6,402 bases of DNA from CBIFVZ01 sp966185765 (GTDB taxonomy: Bacteria > Pseudomonadota > Gammaproteobacteria > Enterobacterales > Enterobacteriaceae), in NCBI GenBank assembly GCA_966185765.1, contig CBIFVZ010000130.1:1-6402 (forward strand), in the 5' to 3' direction. Positions 1 to 5,948 of this stretch are shown here, piece by piece. The notes under the pieces are model-generated. The model searched no databases. It saw nothing but the letters and a program-made list of their open reading frames with translations, and was not told where the DNA came from. Within the stretch, counting starts at the first letter, position 1. Each line of letters opens with the position of its first letter. A program made the position numbers and the translations under genes.

Positions 1-178
1 TATCAACAGTTACTACCTGACCAGCGACGGCAGCACCATGAGCTACCGTACCCGTATCCGTACCCCGAGCTATGCGCACTTGCAGCAGATCCCGGTGGCA
101 GTACGCGGTAGCCTGGTGTCTGACCTTATCGTCCATCTGGGTAGTATCGATTTTGTTATGTCTGACGTGGATCGCTAA
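1..178 (+). CDS. nuoC: NADH-quinone oxidoreductase subunit C/D (fused NuoCD), C-terminal end only
   Basis: The last 58 codons of an open frame run from base 2 to a TAA at 176-178; base 1 closes a preceding codon and the start lies upstream of the window. The translation ends with SYRTRIRTPS, then HLGSIDFVMSDVDR, the conserved C-terminus of the 49-kDa/NuoD subunit (residues recognised from memory of the E. coli protein). In enterobacteria this subunit is fused to NuoC (30-kDa), so the gene is normally called nuoC or nuoCD; the fusion itself lies outside the window and is inferred. The subunit belongs to the peripheral connecting arm and, with NuoB and NuoH, lines the quinone reduction site. 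The stop codon is only 2 bases before the nuoE start, consistent with one transcript and coupled translation. No frame damage is seen. Confidence 0.96.
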   Translation, partial: INSYYLTSDGSTMSYRTRIRTPSYAHLQQIPVAVRGSLVSDLIVHLGSIDFVMSDVDR

Positions 179-180
179 TT

Positions 181-681
181 ATGCACGAGAATCAACAACC
201 ACAGACTGAAGCTTTCGAGCTGAGTGCGGCCGAGCGTGAGGCGATTGAGCACGAGAAACATCATTATGAAGACCCGCGTGCGGCGTCAATCGAAGCGCTG
301 AAAATCGTTCAGAAACAGCGTGGATGGGTACCAGACGGTGCGATTTACGCTATCGCTGACGTGCTGGGCATTCCGGCAAGTGATGTGGAAGGCGTGGCGA
401 CATTTTACAGCCAGATTTTCCGCCAGCCGGTGGGCCGTCACGTGATTCGCTATTGCGACAGCGTGGTATGTCACATTACGGGGTTCCAGGGTATTCAGTC
501 TGCGATTGAGTCCCACCTGCAAATTAAGCCGGGTCAGACGACGTTTGATGGCCGTTTTACGCTGCTGCCGACCTGTTGCCTTGGCAACTGCGACAAAGGG
601 CCGACCATGATGGTGGATGAGGACACGCACAGCTACCTCACGCCAGAAGGGATCCCTAACCTGCTGGAGCAGTACAAATGA
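181..681 (+). CDS. nuoE: NADH-quinone oxidoreductase subunit E (24-kDa type, [2Fe-2S] N1a)
   Basis: A thioredoxin-fold ferredoxin subunit of the NADH dehydrogenase module of complex I, on the cytoplasmic side of the inner membrane. It carries cluster N1a, an off-path [2Fe-2S] centre close to the FMN of NuoF. The 166 residues equal the E. coli length. An N-terminal helical part (about 10-85) precedes the thioredoxin-like domain. The four cluster ligands are visible as Cys92 and Cys97 (YCDSVVC) and Cys133 and Cys137 (TCCLGNC). The start is chosen because MHENQQPQTEAFELS matches the known enterobacterial N-terminus and the ATG follows the nuoC stop by 2 bases. The upstream Shine-Dalgarno is weak (GGA at 169-171), so translation probably relies on coupling to nuoC. 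The 3' end overlaps the nuoF start by 4 bases. Confidence 0.98.
   Translation: MHENQQPQTEAFELSAAEREAIEHEKHHYEDPRAASIEALKIVQKQRGWVPDGAIYAIADVLGIPASDVEGVATFYSQIFRQPVGRHVIRYCDSVVCHITGFQGIQSAIESHLQIKPGQTTFDGRFTLLPTCCLGNCDKGPTMMVDEDTHSYLTPEGIPNLLEQYK
666..669 (+). promoter_or_regulatory. Ribosome-binding site of nuoF inside nuoE
   Basis: GGAG lies in the last codons of nuoE, 8 bases before the nuoF ATG at 678. Together with the ATGA stop/start overlap it supports the ATG at 678 as the nuoF start and suggests translation coupled to nuoE. Confidence 0.7.
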
Positions 682-2015
682 AGACGCTTACTCTGACTGC
701 TGAAAACCATCCGCTGACCTGGCGTCTGCGTGATGACAAACAGCCGGTGTGGCTCGATGAATATCGCAGCAAAAACGGCTACGAAGGTGCGCGTAAAGCG
801 CTCGGCGGCATGGCGCCTGATGAAATCGTTAACCTCGTCAAAGACGCTGGTCTGAAAGGGCGCGGTGGCGCAGGCTTTTCCACCGGGCTTAAGTGGAGCC
901 TGATGCCTAAAGACGAGTCCATGAACATCCGTTACCTGCTGTGTAACGCCGATGAAATGGAGCCGGGTACGTATAAAGACCGCCTGCTGATGGAGCAGCT
1001 GCCGCACCTGCTGGTGGAAGGCATGCTGATTTCCGCATTTGCCCTCAAGGCATACCGCGGTTACATCTTTCTGCGCGGCGAATACATTGAAGCGGCGGCT
1101 CACCTGCGCCGCGCCATTGCTGAAGCGACCGAGGCAGGCCTGCTCGGTAAAAACATCCTCGGCACCAGTTTTGATTTTGAACTGTTCGTGCACACTGGCG
1201 CGGGCCGTTACATCTGCGGTGAAGAAACGGCGCTGATTAACTCGCTGGAAGGCCGCCGCGCCAACCCGCGCTCTAAACCACCATTCCCGGCAAGTTCCGG
1301 CGTGTGGGGTAAGCCGACCTGCGTGAATAACGTTGAGACGCTGTGCAACGTACCAGCCATCCTCGCCAACGGCGTGGACTGGTACAAAGGCCTGTCGAAA
1401 AGTGAAGACTGCGGCACCAAACTGATGGGCTTCTCCGGGCGCGTGAAGAATCCGGGCCTGTGGGAACTGCCGTTTGGCACCACCGCCCGTGAAATCCTTG
1501 AAGATTACGCAGGCGGCATGCGTGATGGCCTGAAATTCAAAGCCTGGCAGCCGGGCGGTGCGGGTACCGACTTTTTGACCGAAGCGCATCTTGACCTGCC
1601 AATGGAATTCGCCAGCATCGGTAAAGCGGGTAGCCGCCTGGGCACCGCGCTGGCGATGGCGGTCGACCATGAAATCAACATGGTGTCGCTGGTGCGCAAC
1701 CTGGAAGAGTTTTTTGCCCGTGAGTCCTGCGGCTGGTGTACGCCGTGTCGCGACGGCCTGCCGTGGAGCGTAAAAATCCTGCGCGCGCTGGAGCGTGGAG
1801 AAGGGCAGCCGGGCGATATCGAAACCCTGGAGCAGCTGTGCCGCTTCCTGGGGCCAGGCAAAACCTTCTGCGCTCACGCGCCAGGCGCCGTGGAGCCGTT
1901 GCAGAGCGCCATTAAATACTTCCGTGAAGAATTTGAAGCGGGCATCAAACAGGACTTTAGTAACCTGAACGCCATTAAAGGCATTCAGCCGAACCTGTTG
2001 AAGTCGCGCTGGTAA
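678..2015 (+). CDS. nuoF: NADH-quinone oxidoreductase subunit F (51-kDa type; NADH- and FMN-binding, [4Fe-4S] N3)
   Basis: The electron-entry subunit of complex I: it oxidises NADH through FMN and passes electrons to cluster N3. At 445 residues it equals the E. coli protein. The glycine-rich nucleotide site GRGGAGFSTG is at residues 61-70, followed by NADEMEPG at 90-97; Glu95 corresponds to the residue known in E. coli to influence NADH versus NADPH preference. A second conserved segment, CGEETALINSLEG, spans 180-192. The N3 ligands are Cys351, Cys354 and Cys357 (ESCGWCTPC) and Cys398 (TFCAHAPG). The ATG at 678 gives the family's usual N-terminus (HPLTWRLRDDKQPVW from residue 11) and overlaps the nuoE stop as ATGA. 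The first ten residues differ from the E. coli form I remember, as is usual between genera. The gene ends 218 bp before nuoG, by far the longest spacing in this part of the operon. Confidence 0.98.
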   Translation: MKTLTLTAENHPLTWRLRDDKQPVWLDEYRSKNGYEGARKALGGMAPDEIVNLVKDAGLKGRGGAGFSTGLKWSLMPKDESMNIRYLLCNADEMEPGTYKDRLLMEQLPHLLVEGMLISAFALKAYRGYIFLRGEYIEAAAHLRRAIAEATEAGLLGKNILGTSFDFELFVHTGAGRYICGEETALINSLEGRRANPRSKPPFPASSGVWGKPTCVNNVETLCNVPAILANGVDWYKGLSKSEDCGTKLMGFSGRVKNPGLWELPFGTTAREILEDYAGGMRDGLKFKAWQPGGAGTDFLTEAHLDLPMEFASIGKAGSRLGTALAMAVDHEINMVSLVRNLEEFFARESCGWCTPCRDGLPWSVKILRALERGEGQPGDIETLEQLCRFLGPGKTFCAHAPGAVEPLQSAIKYFREEFEAGIKQDFSNLNAIKGIQPNLLKSRW

Positions 2016-2023
2016 TTATTTGC

Positions 2024-2052
2024 CCTCATACGGTGTTGTTTACCGGGTGAGG
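2024..2052 (+). promoter_or_regulatory. Hairpin after nuoF that covers part of a Shine-Dalgarno-like sequence
   Basis: The arms 2024-2035 and 2041-2052 pair over 12 positions with one mismatch (2030/2046) and two G-U wobbles (2029/2047, 2035/2041), closing a 5-base loop (TTGTT). The 3' arm contains the first half of the GAGGAGAG at 2049-2056. The 5' arm begins 9 bases after the nuoF stop, so a ribosome terminating there would be expected to cover its foot and open it. That layout suits translational coupling of nuoF to the next gene. It is not followed by a run of T, so it does not look like an intrinsic terminator. The structure is read from the sequence; the function is inferred. Confidence 0.5.
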
Positions 2053-2069
2053 AGAGAAAAATTTATAAT
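2039..2069 (+). promoter_or_regulatory. Possible sigma-70 promoter inside the operon
   Basis: A perfect -10 hexamer TATAAT occurs at 2064-2069 in an A/T-rich stretch. The best -35 match is TTTACC at 2039-2044 (4 of 6 to TTGACA) with a 19-bp spacer, longer than the preferred 17; no extended -10 TG is present. It could give extra transcription of nuoG onward, starting just before the ERIC. The -10 is directly visible; promoter activity is a guess, and A/T-rich linkers often contain such hexamers by chance. Confidence 0.25.
2049..2056 (+). promoter_or_regulatory. Strong Shine-Dalgarno-like sequence with no start codon at the right distance
   Basis: GAGGAGAG is the best anti-16S match in the nuoF-nuoG gap, but no ATG, GTG or TTG follows within normal spacing: the next ATG is at 2090, 33 bases on, and the nuoG start is 177 bases on. 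I infer that it is the ancestral nuoG ribosome-binding site, separated from its start by the ERIC insertion. Confidence 0.5.
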
Positions 2070-2080
2070 TAACGCCTGAT

Positions 2081-2208
2081 AAATAACCAATGCTTTCGCG
2101 CTGTGGCAAGGCGGCAACTGAGCGAGTCCCCGGGAGTTTAGTCAACTAAATGACCGGGGCGAGCGAAGGCAGCCAATACAGCCACGGTGTGAAAGAAGAA
2201 GGTTATTT
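2081..2208. repeat. ERIC element (enterobacterial repetitive intergenic consensus, also called IRU)
   Basis: The 44 bases at 2122-2165 align without gaps to the central ERIC consensus defined by the widely used ERIC1R and ERIC2 primer sites, 33 of 44 identical by my count. The outer limits are set by the inverted ends AAATAACC (2081-2088) and GGTTATTT (2201-2208), giving 128 bp against the usual length of about 127 bp. The flanking signature GGCGGC (2110-2115) and GGCAGCC (2168-2174) also fits the family. The element folds almost end to end: 2093-2107 pairs with 2181-2195 over 15 uninterrupted pairs (three G-U), and a core hairpin spans 2128-2159. ERICs are non-autonomous MITE-like repeats in transcribed intergenic DNA that insert at TA. 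Exact ends are uncertain by a few bases. Here it sits inside an operon, so it is copied into the nuo mRNA between nuoF and nuoG. Confidence 0.92.
2128..2159 (+). other. Core hairpin of the ERIC element
   Basis: CCCCGG (2128-2133) pairs perfectly with CCGGGG (2154-2159), and TTTAG (2137-2141) pairs with CTAAA (2146-2150) around a TCAA loop. Between the two helices lie a G-U pair (2136/2151) and two mismatches. Relative to the ERIC consensus, three base pairs of this stem are exchanged for other Watson-Crick pairs (see findings). Confidence 0.8.
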
Positions 2209-2218
2209 GGCTATAACT

Positions 2219-2223
2219 GGAAG
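2219..2223 (+). promoter_or_regulatory. Likely present-day ribosome-binding site of nuoG
   Basis: GGAAG ends 10 bases before the ATG at 2234 and only 1 base before the ATG at 2225. The spacing therefore favours 2234 as the nuoG start. It is a modest match at slightly long spacing, much weaker than the GAGGAGAG left upstream of the ERIC. Confidence 0.5.
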
Positions 2224-2233
2224 CATGCTGACT

Positions 2234-4960
2234 ATGGCTACGATTCATGTAGACGGCAAAGAATACGAGGTGGACGGAGCGGACAACCTGCTACAGGCGT
2301 GTCTCTCTCTTGGCCTCGATATTCCTTACTTTTGCTGGCATCCGGCGCTGGGAAGCGTAGGTGCCTGCCGCCAGTGTGCGGTGAAGCAATATCAGAACGC
2401 GGAAGACACGCGCGGGCGTCTGGTCATGTCCTGTATGACCCCGGCCTCCGACGGTACTTTCATCTCTATTGATGATGAAGAGGCAAAGCAGTTCCGTGAA
2501 AGCGTGGTGGAGTGGCTCATGACCAACCACCCGCATGACTGTCCGGTGTGTGAAGAAGGCGGCAACTGCCACCTTCAGGATATGACGGTCATGACCGGCC
2601 ACAGCTTCCGCCGCTACCGCTTTACTAAACGTACTCACCGTAACCAGGAGCTGGGGCCGTTCATCTCTCACGAAATGAACCGCTGCATTGCCTGTTATCG
2701 CTGCGTGCGTTACTACAAGGATTACGCGGACGGCACCGATCTGGGCGTGTACGGCGCGCATGACAACGTCTACTTCGGTCGCCCGGAAGACGGTACGCTG
2801 GAAAGCGAATTTTCTGGCAACCTGGTAGAAATTTGCCCGACTGGCGTTTTCACCGACAAAACCCATTCTGAACGCTATAACCGTAAATGGGACATGCAGT
2901 TTGCCCCGAGCATCTGCCAGCAATGCAGTCTTGGCTGTAACACCAGCCCTGGTGAGCGCTACGGCGAACTGCGTCGTATTGAGAACCGTTACAACGGTAC
3001 GGTTAACCACTACTTCCTCTGTGACCGTGGTCGTTTCGGCTACGGTTACGTCAACCGCAAAGACCGTCCGCGTCAGCCGGTGCAGCGCCGTGGTGATGAC
3101 CTTATTGCCCTTAATGCTGAACAGGCGATGCAGGGCGCAGCGGATATCCTGCGTCAGTCTAAAAAAATCATCGGTATCGGTTCTCCGCGCGCAAGCGTAG
3201 AGAGCAACTTTGCGTTGCGTGACCTGGTAGGTGCAGACAATTTCTACACCGGCATCGCCGCAGGCGAGCAGGCGCGCATTCAACTGATGCTCAAAGTGCT
3301 GCGCGAGAGCGGCGTGCATACGCCCGCGCTGCGTGAAATCGAATCCTACGACGCGGTGCTGGTGCTGGGTGAAGACCTTACCCAGACCGGCGCACGCGTG
3401 GCGCTTGCCGTACGTCAGGCGGTGAAGGGTAAGGCGCGCGAAATGGCAGCGGCACAAAAAGTGGCCGACTGGCAGATTGCCGCCATCATGAACATCGGTC
3501 AGCGCGCGAAACATCCGCTGTTTGTCACGAATGTCGACAGCACCCGTCTTGACGATATCGCTGCCTGGACCTACCGCGCACCGGTTGAAGATCAGGCGCG
3601 CTTAGGTTTTGCGATTGCCAATGCGCTGGATAGCAGCGCACCGGCGGTGGAAGGCCTTGACAGTGACCTGAAAGGCAAAATTGACGTTATCGTTCAGGCG
3701 CTGGCGGGGGCGAAGAGACCGCTCATTATCTCCGGCACCAACGCCGGAAGCTCGGCGGTTATTGAGGCGGCAGCCAACGTTGCTAAGGCGCTTAAGGGCC
3801 GCGGAGCGGATGTCGGTATCACCATGATTGCCCGTGCGGTAAACAGCGTTGGGCTTGGCATGATTGGCGGCGGCTCGCTGGATGACGCGCTCTCTGAGCT
3901 TGAAAACGGCAGCGCCGATGCGGTAATCGTGCTGGAAAACGACCTGCATCGTCACGCGTCCAAAGCACGCGTTGACGCAGCACTCAGTAAGGCACCGCTG
4001 GTAATGGTCATCGACCACCAGCGTACCGAAATTATGGACCATGCGCACCTGGTGCTGTCGGCGGCAAGTTTCGCCGAAAGCGACGGGACGGTTATCAATA
4101 ACGAAGGCCGCGCCCAGCGCTTCTTCCAGGTTTACGATCCGGCCTATTACGACAGCAGCGCGATTATGCTGGAAAGCTGGCGCTGGCTGCACTCCCTGCA
4201 TGCGACCGTTAACAGCCGCGAAGTAGACTGGACCCAGCTTGACCATGTCATTGACGCTTGCGTTGCGCAATTGCCGCAGCTTGCAGGCATGAAAGATGCG
4301 GCACCGGATGCGTCGTTCCGTATTCGTGGCCAGAAACTGGCGCGTGAGCCGCACCGTTACAGTGGGCGTACCTCTATGCGCGCTAACATCAGCGTACATG
4401 AACCACGCCAGCCGCAGGATAAAGACTCCATGTTCGCGTTCTCAATGGAAGGTAACAACCAGCCGGGCGCGCCGCGTTCGCAGGTTCCTTTCGCCTGGGC
4501 GCCGGGCTGGAACTCCCCGCAGGCCTGGAACAAATTCCAGGATGAAGTGGGCGGTCATCTTCGCCACGGCGATCCGGGCGTACGCCTGATTGAAACGAGC
4601 GACAGCGAGCTTGGCTACTTCAGCGACGTGCCGCAGCGCTTTCATGCGCAAGAGGGCGTATGGCGTGTTGCGCCGTACTATCACCTGTTTGGTAGTGATG
4701 AGATGTCGCAGCGCTCGCCGGTATTCCAGCAACGTATGCCGCAGCCGTGCATCAGGCTCAATCCGGCAGATGCCGCAAAGCTTGGTATTAACAACGGTGC
4801 GCAGGTTGCCTTTAGCTATGAAGGCCAGACCATCAGTCTGCCGCTGGTGATTGCCGAAGGGCTGGCAGCAGGGCAGGTCGGTTTGCCGATGGGCATGCCG
4901 GGCATTGCACCCGTGCTGGCCGGCGCTCGTCTTGATAATCTGCGGGAGGCTGCGCAATGA
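2234..4960 (+). CDS. nuoG: NADH-quinone oxidoreductase subunit G (75-kDa type, four Fe-S clusters)
   Basis: The largest subunit of the NADH dehydrogenase module; it carries electrons from NuoF toward NuoI. From the ATG at 2234 it has 908 residues (MATIHVDGKEYEV...), equal to E. coli. An N-terminal ferredoxin domain holds N1b ligands Cys34, Cys45, Cys48 and Cys67. A His-Cys box holds N5 ligands His99, Cys103, Cys106 and Cys112. N4 uses Cys151, Cys154, Cys157 and Cys201. Cys228, Cys231, Cys235 and Cys263 form the extra N7 site found in some bacteria. From about residue 221 the protein resembles molybdopterin oxidoreductases, a domain thought to have lost its cofactor in complex I. The frame stays open upstream to an ATG at 2150, but those 28 residues come mostly from the ERIC and lack family similarity, so I reject that start; the ATG at 2225 has poor ribosome-binding spacing. 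The 3' end overlaps nuoH as ATGA. Confidence 0.97.
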   Translation: MATIHVDGKEYEVDGADNLLQACLSLGLDIPYFCWHPALGSVGACRQCAVKQYQNAEDTRGRLVMSCMTPASDGTFISIDDEEAKQFRESVVEWLMTNHPHDCPVCEEGGNCHLQDMTVMTGHSFRRYRFTKRTHRNQELGPFISHEMNRCIACYRCVRYYKDYADGTDLGVYGAHDNVYFGRPEDGTLESEFSGNLVEICPTGVFTDKTHSERYNRKWDMQFAPSICQQCSLGCNTSPGERYGELRRIENRYNGTVNHYFLCDRGRFGYGYVNRKDRPRQPVQRRGDDLIALNAEQAMQGAADILRQSKKIIGIGSPRASVESNFALRDLVGADNFYTGIAAGEQARIQLMLKVLRESGVHTPALREIESYDAVLVLGEDLTQTGARVALAVRQAVKGKAREMAAAQKVADWQIAAIMNIGQRAKHPLFVTNVDSTRLDDIAAWTYRAPVEDQARLGFAIANALDSSAPAVEGLDSDLKGKIDVIVQALAGAKRPLIISGTNAGSSAVIEAAANVAKALKGRGADVGITMIARAVNSVGLGMIGGGSLDDALSELENGSADAVIVLENDLHRHASKARVDAALSKAPLVMVIDHQRTEIMDHAHLVLSAASFAESDGTVINNEGRAQRFFQVYDPAYYDSSAIMLESWRWLHSLHATVNSREVDWTQLDHVIDACVAQLPQLAGMKDAAPDASFRIRGQKLAREPHRYSGRTSMRANISVHEPRQPQDKDSMFAFSMEGNNQPGAPRSQVPFAWAPGWNSPQAWNKFQDEVGGHLRHGDPGVRLIETSDSELGYFSDVPQRFHAQEGVWRVAPYYHLFGSDEMSQRSPVFQQRMPQPCIRLNPADAAKLGINNGAQVAFSYEGQTISLPLVIAEGLAAGQVGLPMGMPGIAPVLAGARLDNLREAAQ
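4944..4949 (+). promoter_or_regulatory. Ribosome-binding site of nuoH inside nuoG
   Basis: GGGAGG lies in the last codons of nuoG, 7 bases before the nuoH ATG at 4957. It is a strong, well-spaced site that confirms this start and the coupled nuoG-nuoH junction. Confidence 0.8.
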
Positions 4961-5934
4961 GTTGGTTAACACCGGATGTTATCGAGATCCTGCTGAGCAT
5001 CCTCAAGGCGATCGTCATTTTGCTGGTTGTGGTCACCTGTGGCGCGTTCATGAGTTTTGGTGAACGTCGTCTGCTGGGGCTGTTCCAGAACCGTTACGGA
5101 CCAAACCGTGTAGGCTGGGGCGGTTCGCTCCAGCTGGTCGCGGACATGATCAAGATGTTCTTTAAAGAAGACTGGGTACCGAAGTTTTCGGACCGCGTCA
5201 TCTTTACGCTTGCGCCAATGATTGCCTTCACCTCGCTGCTATTGGCTTTTGCGATTGTGCCGGTCAGCCCGAGCTGGGTTGTAGCGGACCTCAACATCGG
5301 GATTTTGTTCTTCCTGATGATGGCAGGTCTGGCGGTTTACGCGGTGCTGTTTGCTGGCTGGTCCAGTAACAACAAATACTCGCTGCTCGGCGCAATGCGT
5401 GCTTCGGCACAGACGCTCAGCTACGAAGTGTTCCTGGGACTATCCCTGATGGGGGTGGTGGCGCAGGCTGGTTCATTTAACATGACCGACATCGTCAACA
5501 ACCAGGCGCATCTGTGGAACGTTATCCCGCAGTTCTTTGGCTTTATCACCTTTGCTATCGCGGGCGTGGCGGTGTGTCACCGCCATCCGTTTGACCAGCC
5601 GGAAGCTGAGCAGGAACTGGCCGATGGTTATCACCTTGAATATTCCGGCATGAAGTTTGGTCTGTTCTTTGTCGGTGAATACATCGGCATCGTGACCGTC
5701 TCTGCAATGATTGTCACCCTGTTCTTTGGTGGCTGGCATGGCCCGTTCTTACCCCCGTTCATCTGGTTTGCGCTTAAGACCGCATTCTTCATGATGATGT
5801 TTATTTTGATTCGCGCGTCATTACCGCGTCCACGTTATGACCAGGTAATGTCTTTTGGCTGGAAAGTCTGCCTGCCGTTAACGCTTATCAACTTGCTGGC
5901 AACGGCGGCTGTCATTCTCTGGCAGGCGCAATAA
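4957..5934 (+). CDS. nuoH: NADH-quinone oxidoreductase subunit H (ND1-type membrane subunit)
   Basis: An inner-membrane subunit that anchors the peripheral arm, lines the quinone-access chamber with NuoB and NuoD, and forms the first part of the proton-transfer path. It is 325 residues, the E. coli length. Eight hydrophobic spans are expected and visible at roughly 15-33, 82-102, 113-135, 155-172, 189-207, 235-257, 266-286 and 304-322. Conserved landmarks include GERRLLGLFQNRYGPNR (35-51), with Glu36; SYEVFLG (155-161), with Glu157; and PFDQPEAEQELADGYHLEYSG (211-231), the acidic loop with Asp213, Glu216, Glu218, Glu220 and Glu228, close to quinone. The start is supported by the ATGA overlap with nuoG, a good ribosome-binding site and the usual MSW N-terminus. 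The gene ends 14 bp before nuoI. Confidence 0.98.
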   Translation: MSWLTPDVIEILLSILKAIVILLVVVTCGAFMSFGERRLLGLFQNRYGPNRVGWGGSLQLVADMIKMFFKEDWVPKFSDRVIFTLAPMIAFTSLLLAFAIVPVSPSWVVADLNIGILFFLMMAGLAVYAVLFAGWSSNNKYSLLGAMRASAQTLSYEVFLGLSLMGVVAQAGSFNMTDIVNNQAHLWNVIPQFFGFITFAIAGVAVCHRHPFDQPEAEQELADGYHLEYSGMKFGLFFVGEYIGIVTVSAMIVTLFFGGWHGPFLPPFIWFALKTAFFMMMFILIRASLPRPRYDQVMSFGWKVCLPLTLINLLATAAVILWQAQ

Positions 5935-5940
5935 GGGGTG
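5935..5940 (+). promoter_or_regulatory. Ribosome-binding site of nuoI
   Basis: GGGGTG directly follows the nuoH stop codon and lies 8 bases before the nuoI ATG at 5949, within a 14-bp gap. It supports that start. Confidence 0.6.
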
Positions 5941-5948
5941 AAAAGACC

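Noticed and set aside
633..1877. A 414-codon open frame on the - strand opposite nuoF
   Set aside because: It is a complement-strand shadow of nuoF, whose identity is certain. The translation has no recognisable domain and is rich in Arg, His, Ala and Phe, typical of such shadows.
2024..2056. The hairpin after nuoF as an intrinsic terminator
   Set aside because: The stem is followed by AGAGAAAAATTT rather than a run of T, and it contains a mismatch and two wobbles. Termination here would also cut off the essential distal nuo genes.
2225..2227. ATG at 2225 as the nuoG start (three residues longer)
   Set aside because: The only nearby Shine-Dalgarno-like sequence, GGAAG at 2219-2223, is 1 base away, too close. 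The ATG at 2234 has workable spacing and gives the known family start MATIHVDGK. The margin is small, as the two differ by only three residues.
2016..2233. A small RNA gene or hidden protein gene in the nuoF-nuoG gap
   Set aside because: The structure is accounted for by the ERIC repeat and the upstream hairpin. There is no terminator downstream, and no reading frame with both a ribosome-binding site and recognisable content.
2291..3514. A 407-codon open frame on the - strand opposite nuoG (with another of 265 codons at 3602-4399)
   Set aside because: Both lie wholly within nuoG on the opposite strand, have no recognisable motifs, and reflect nuoG codon usage. No ribosome-binding site or promoter evidence supports them.
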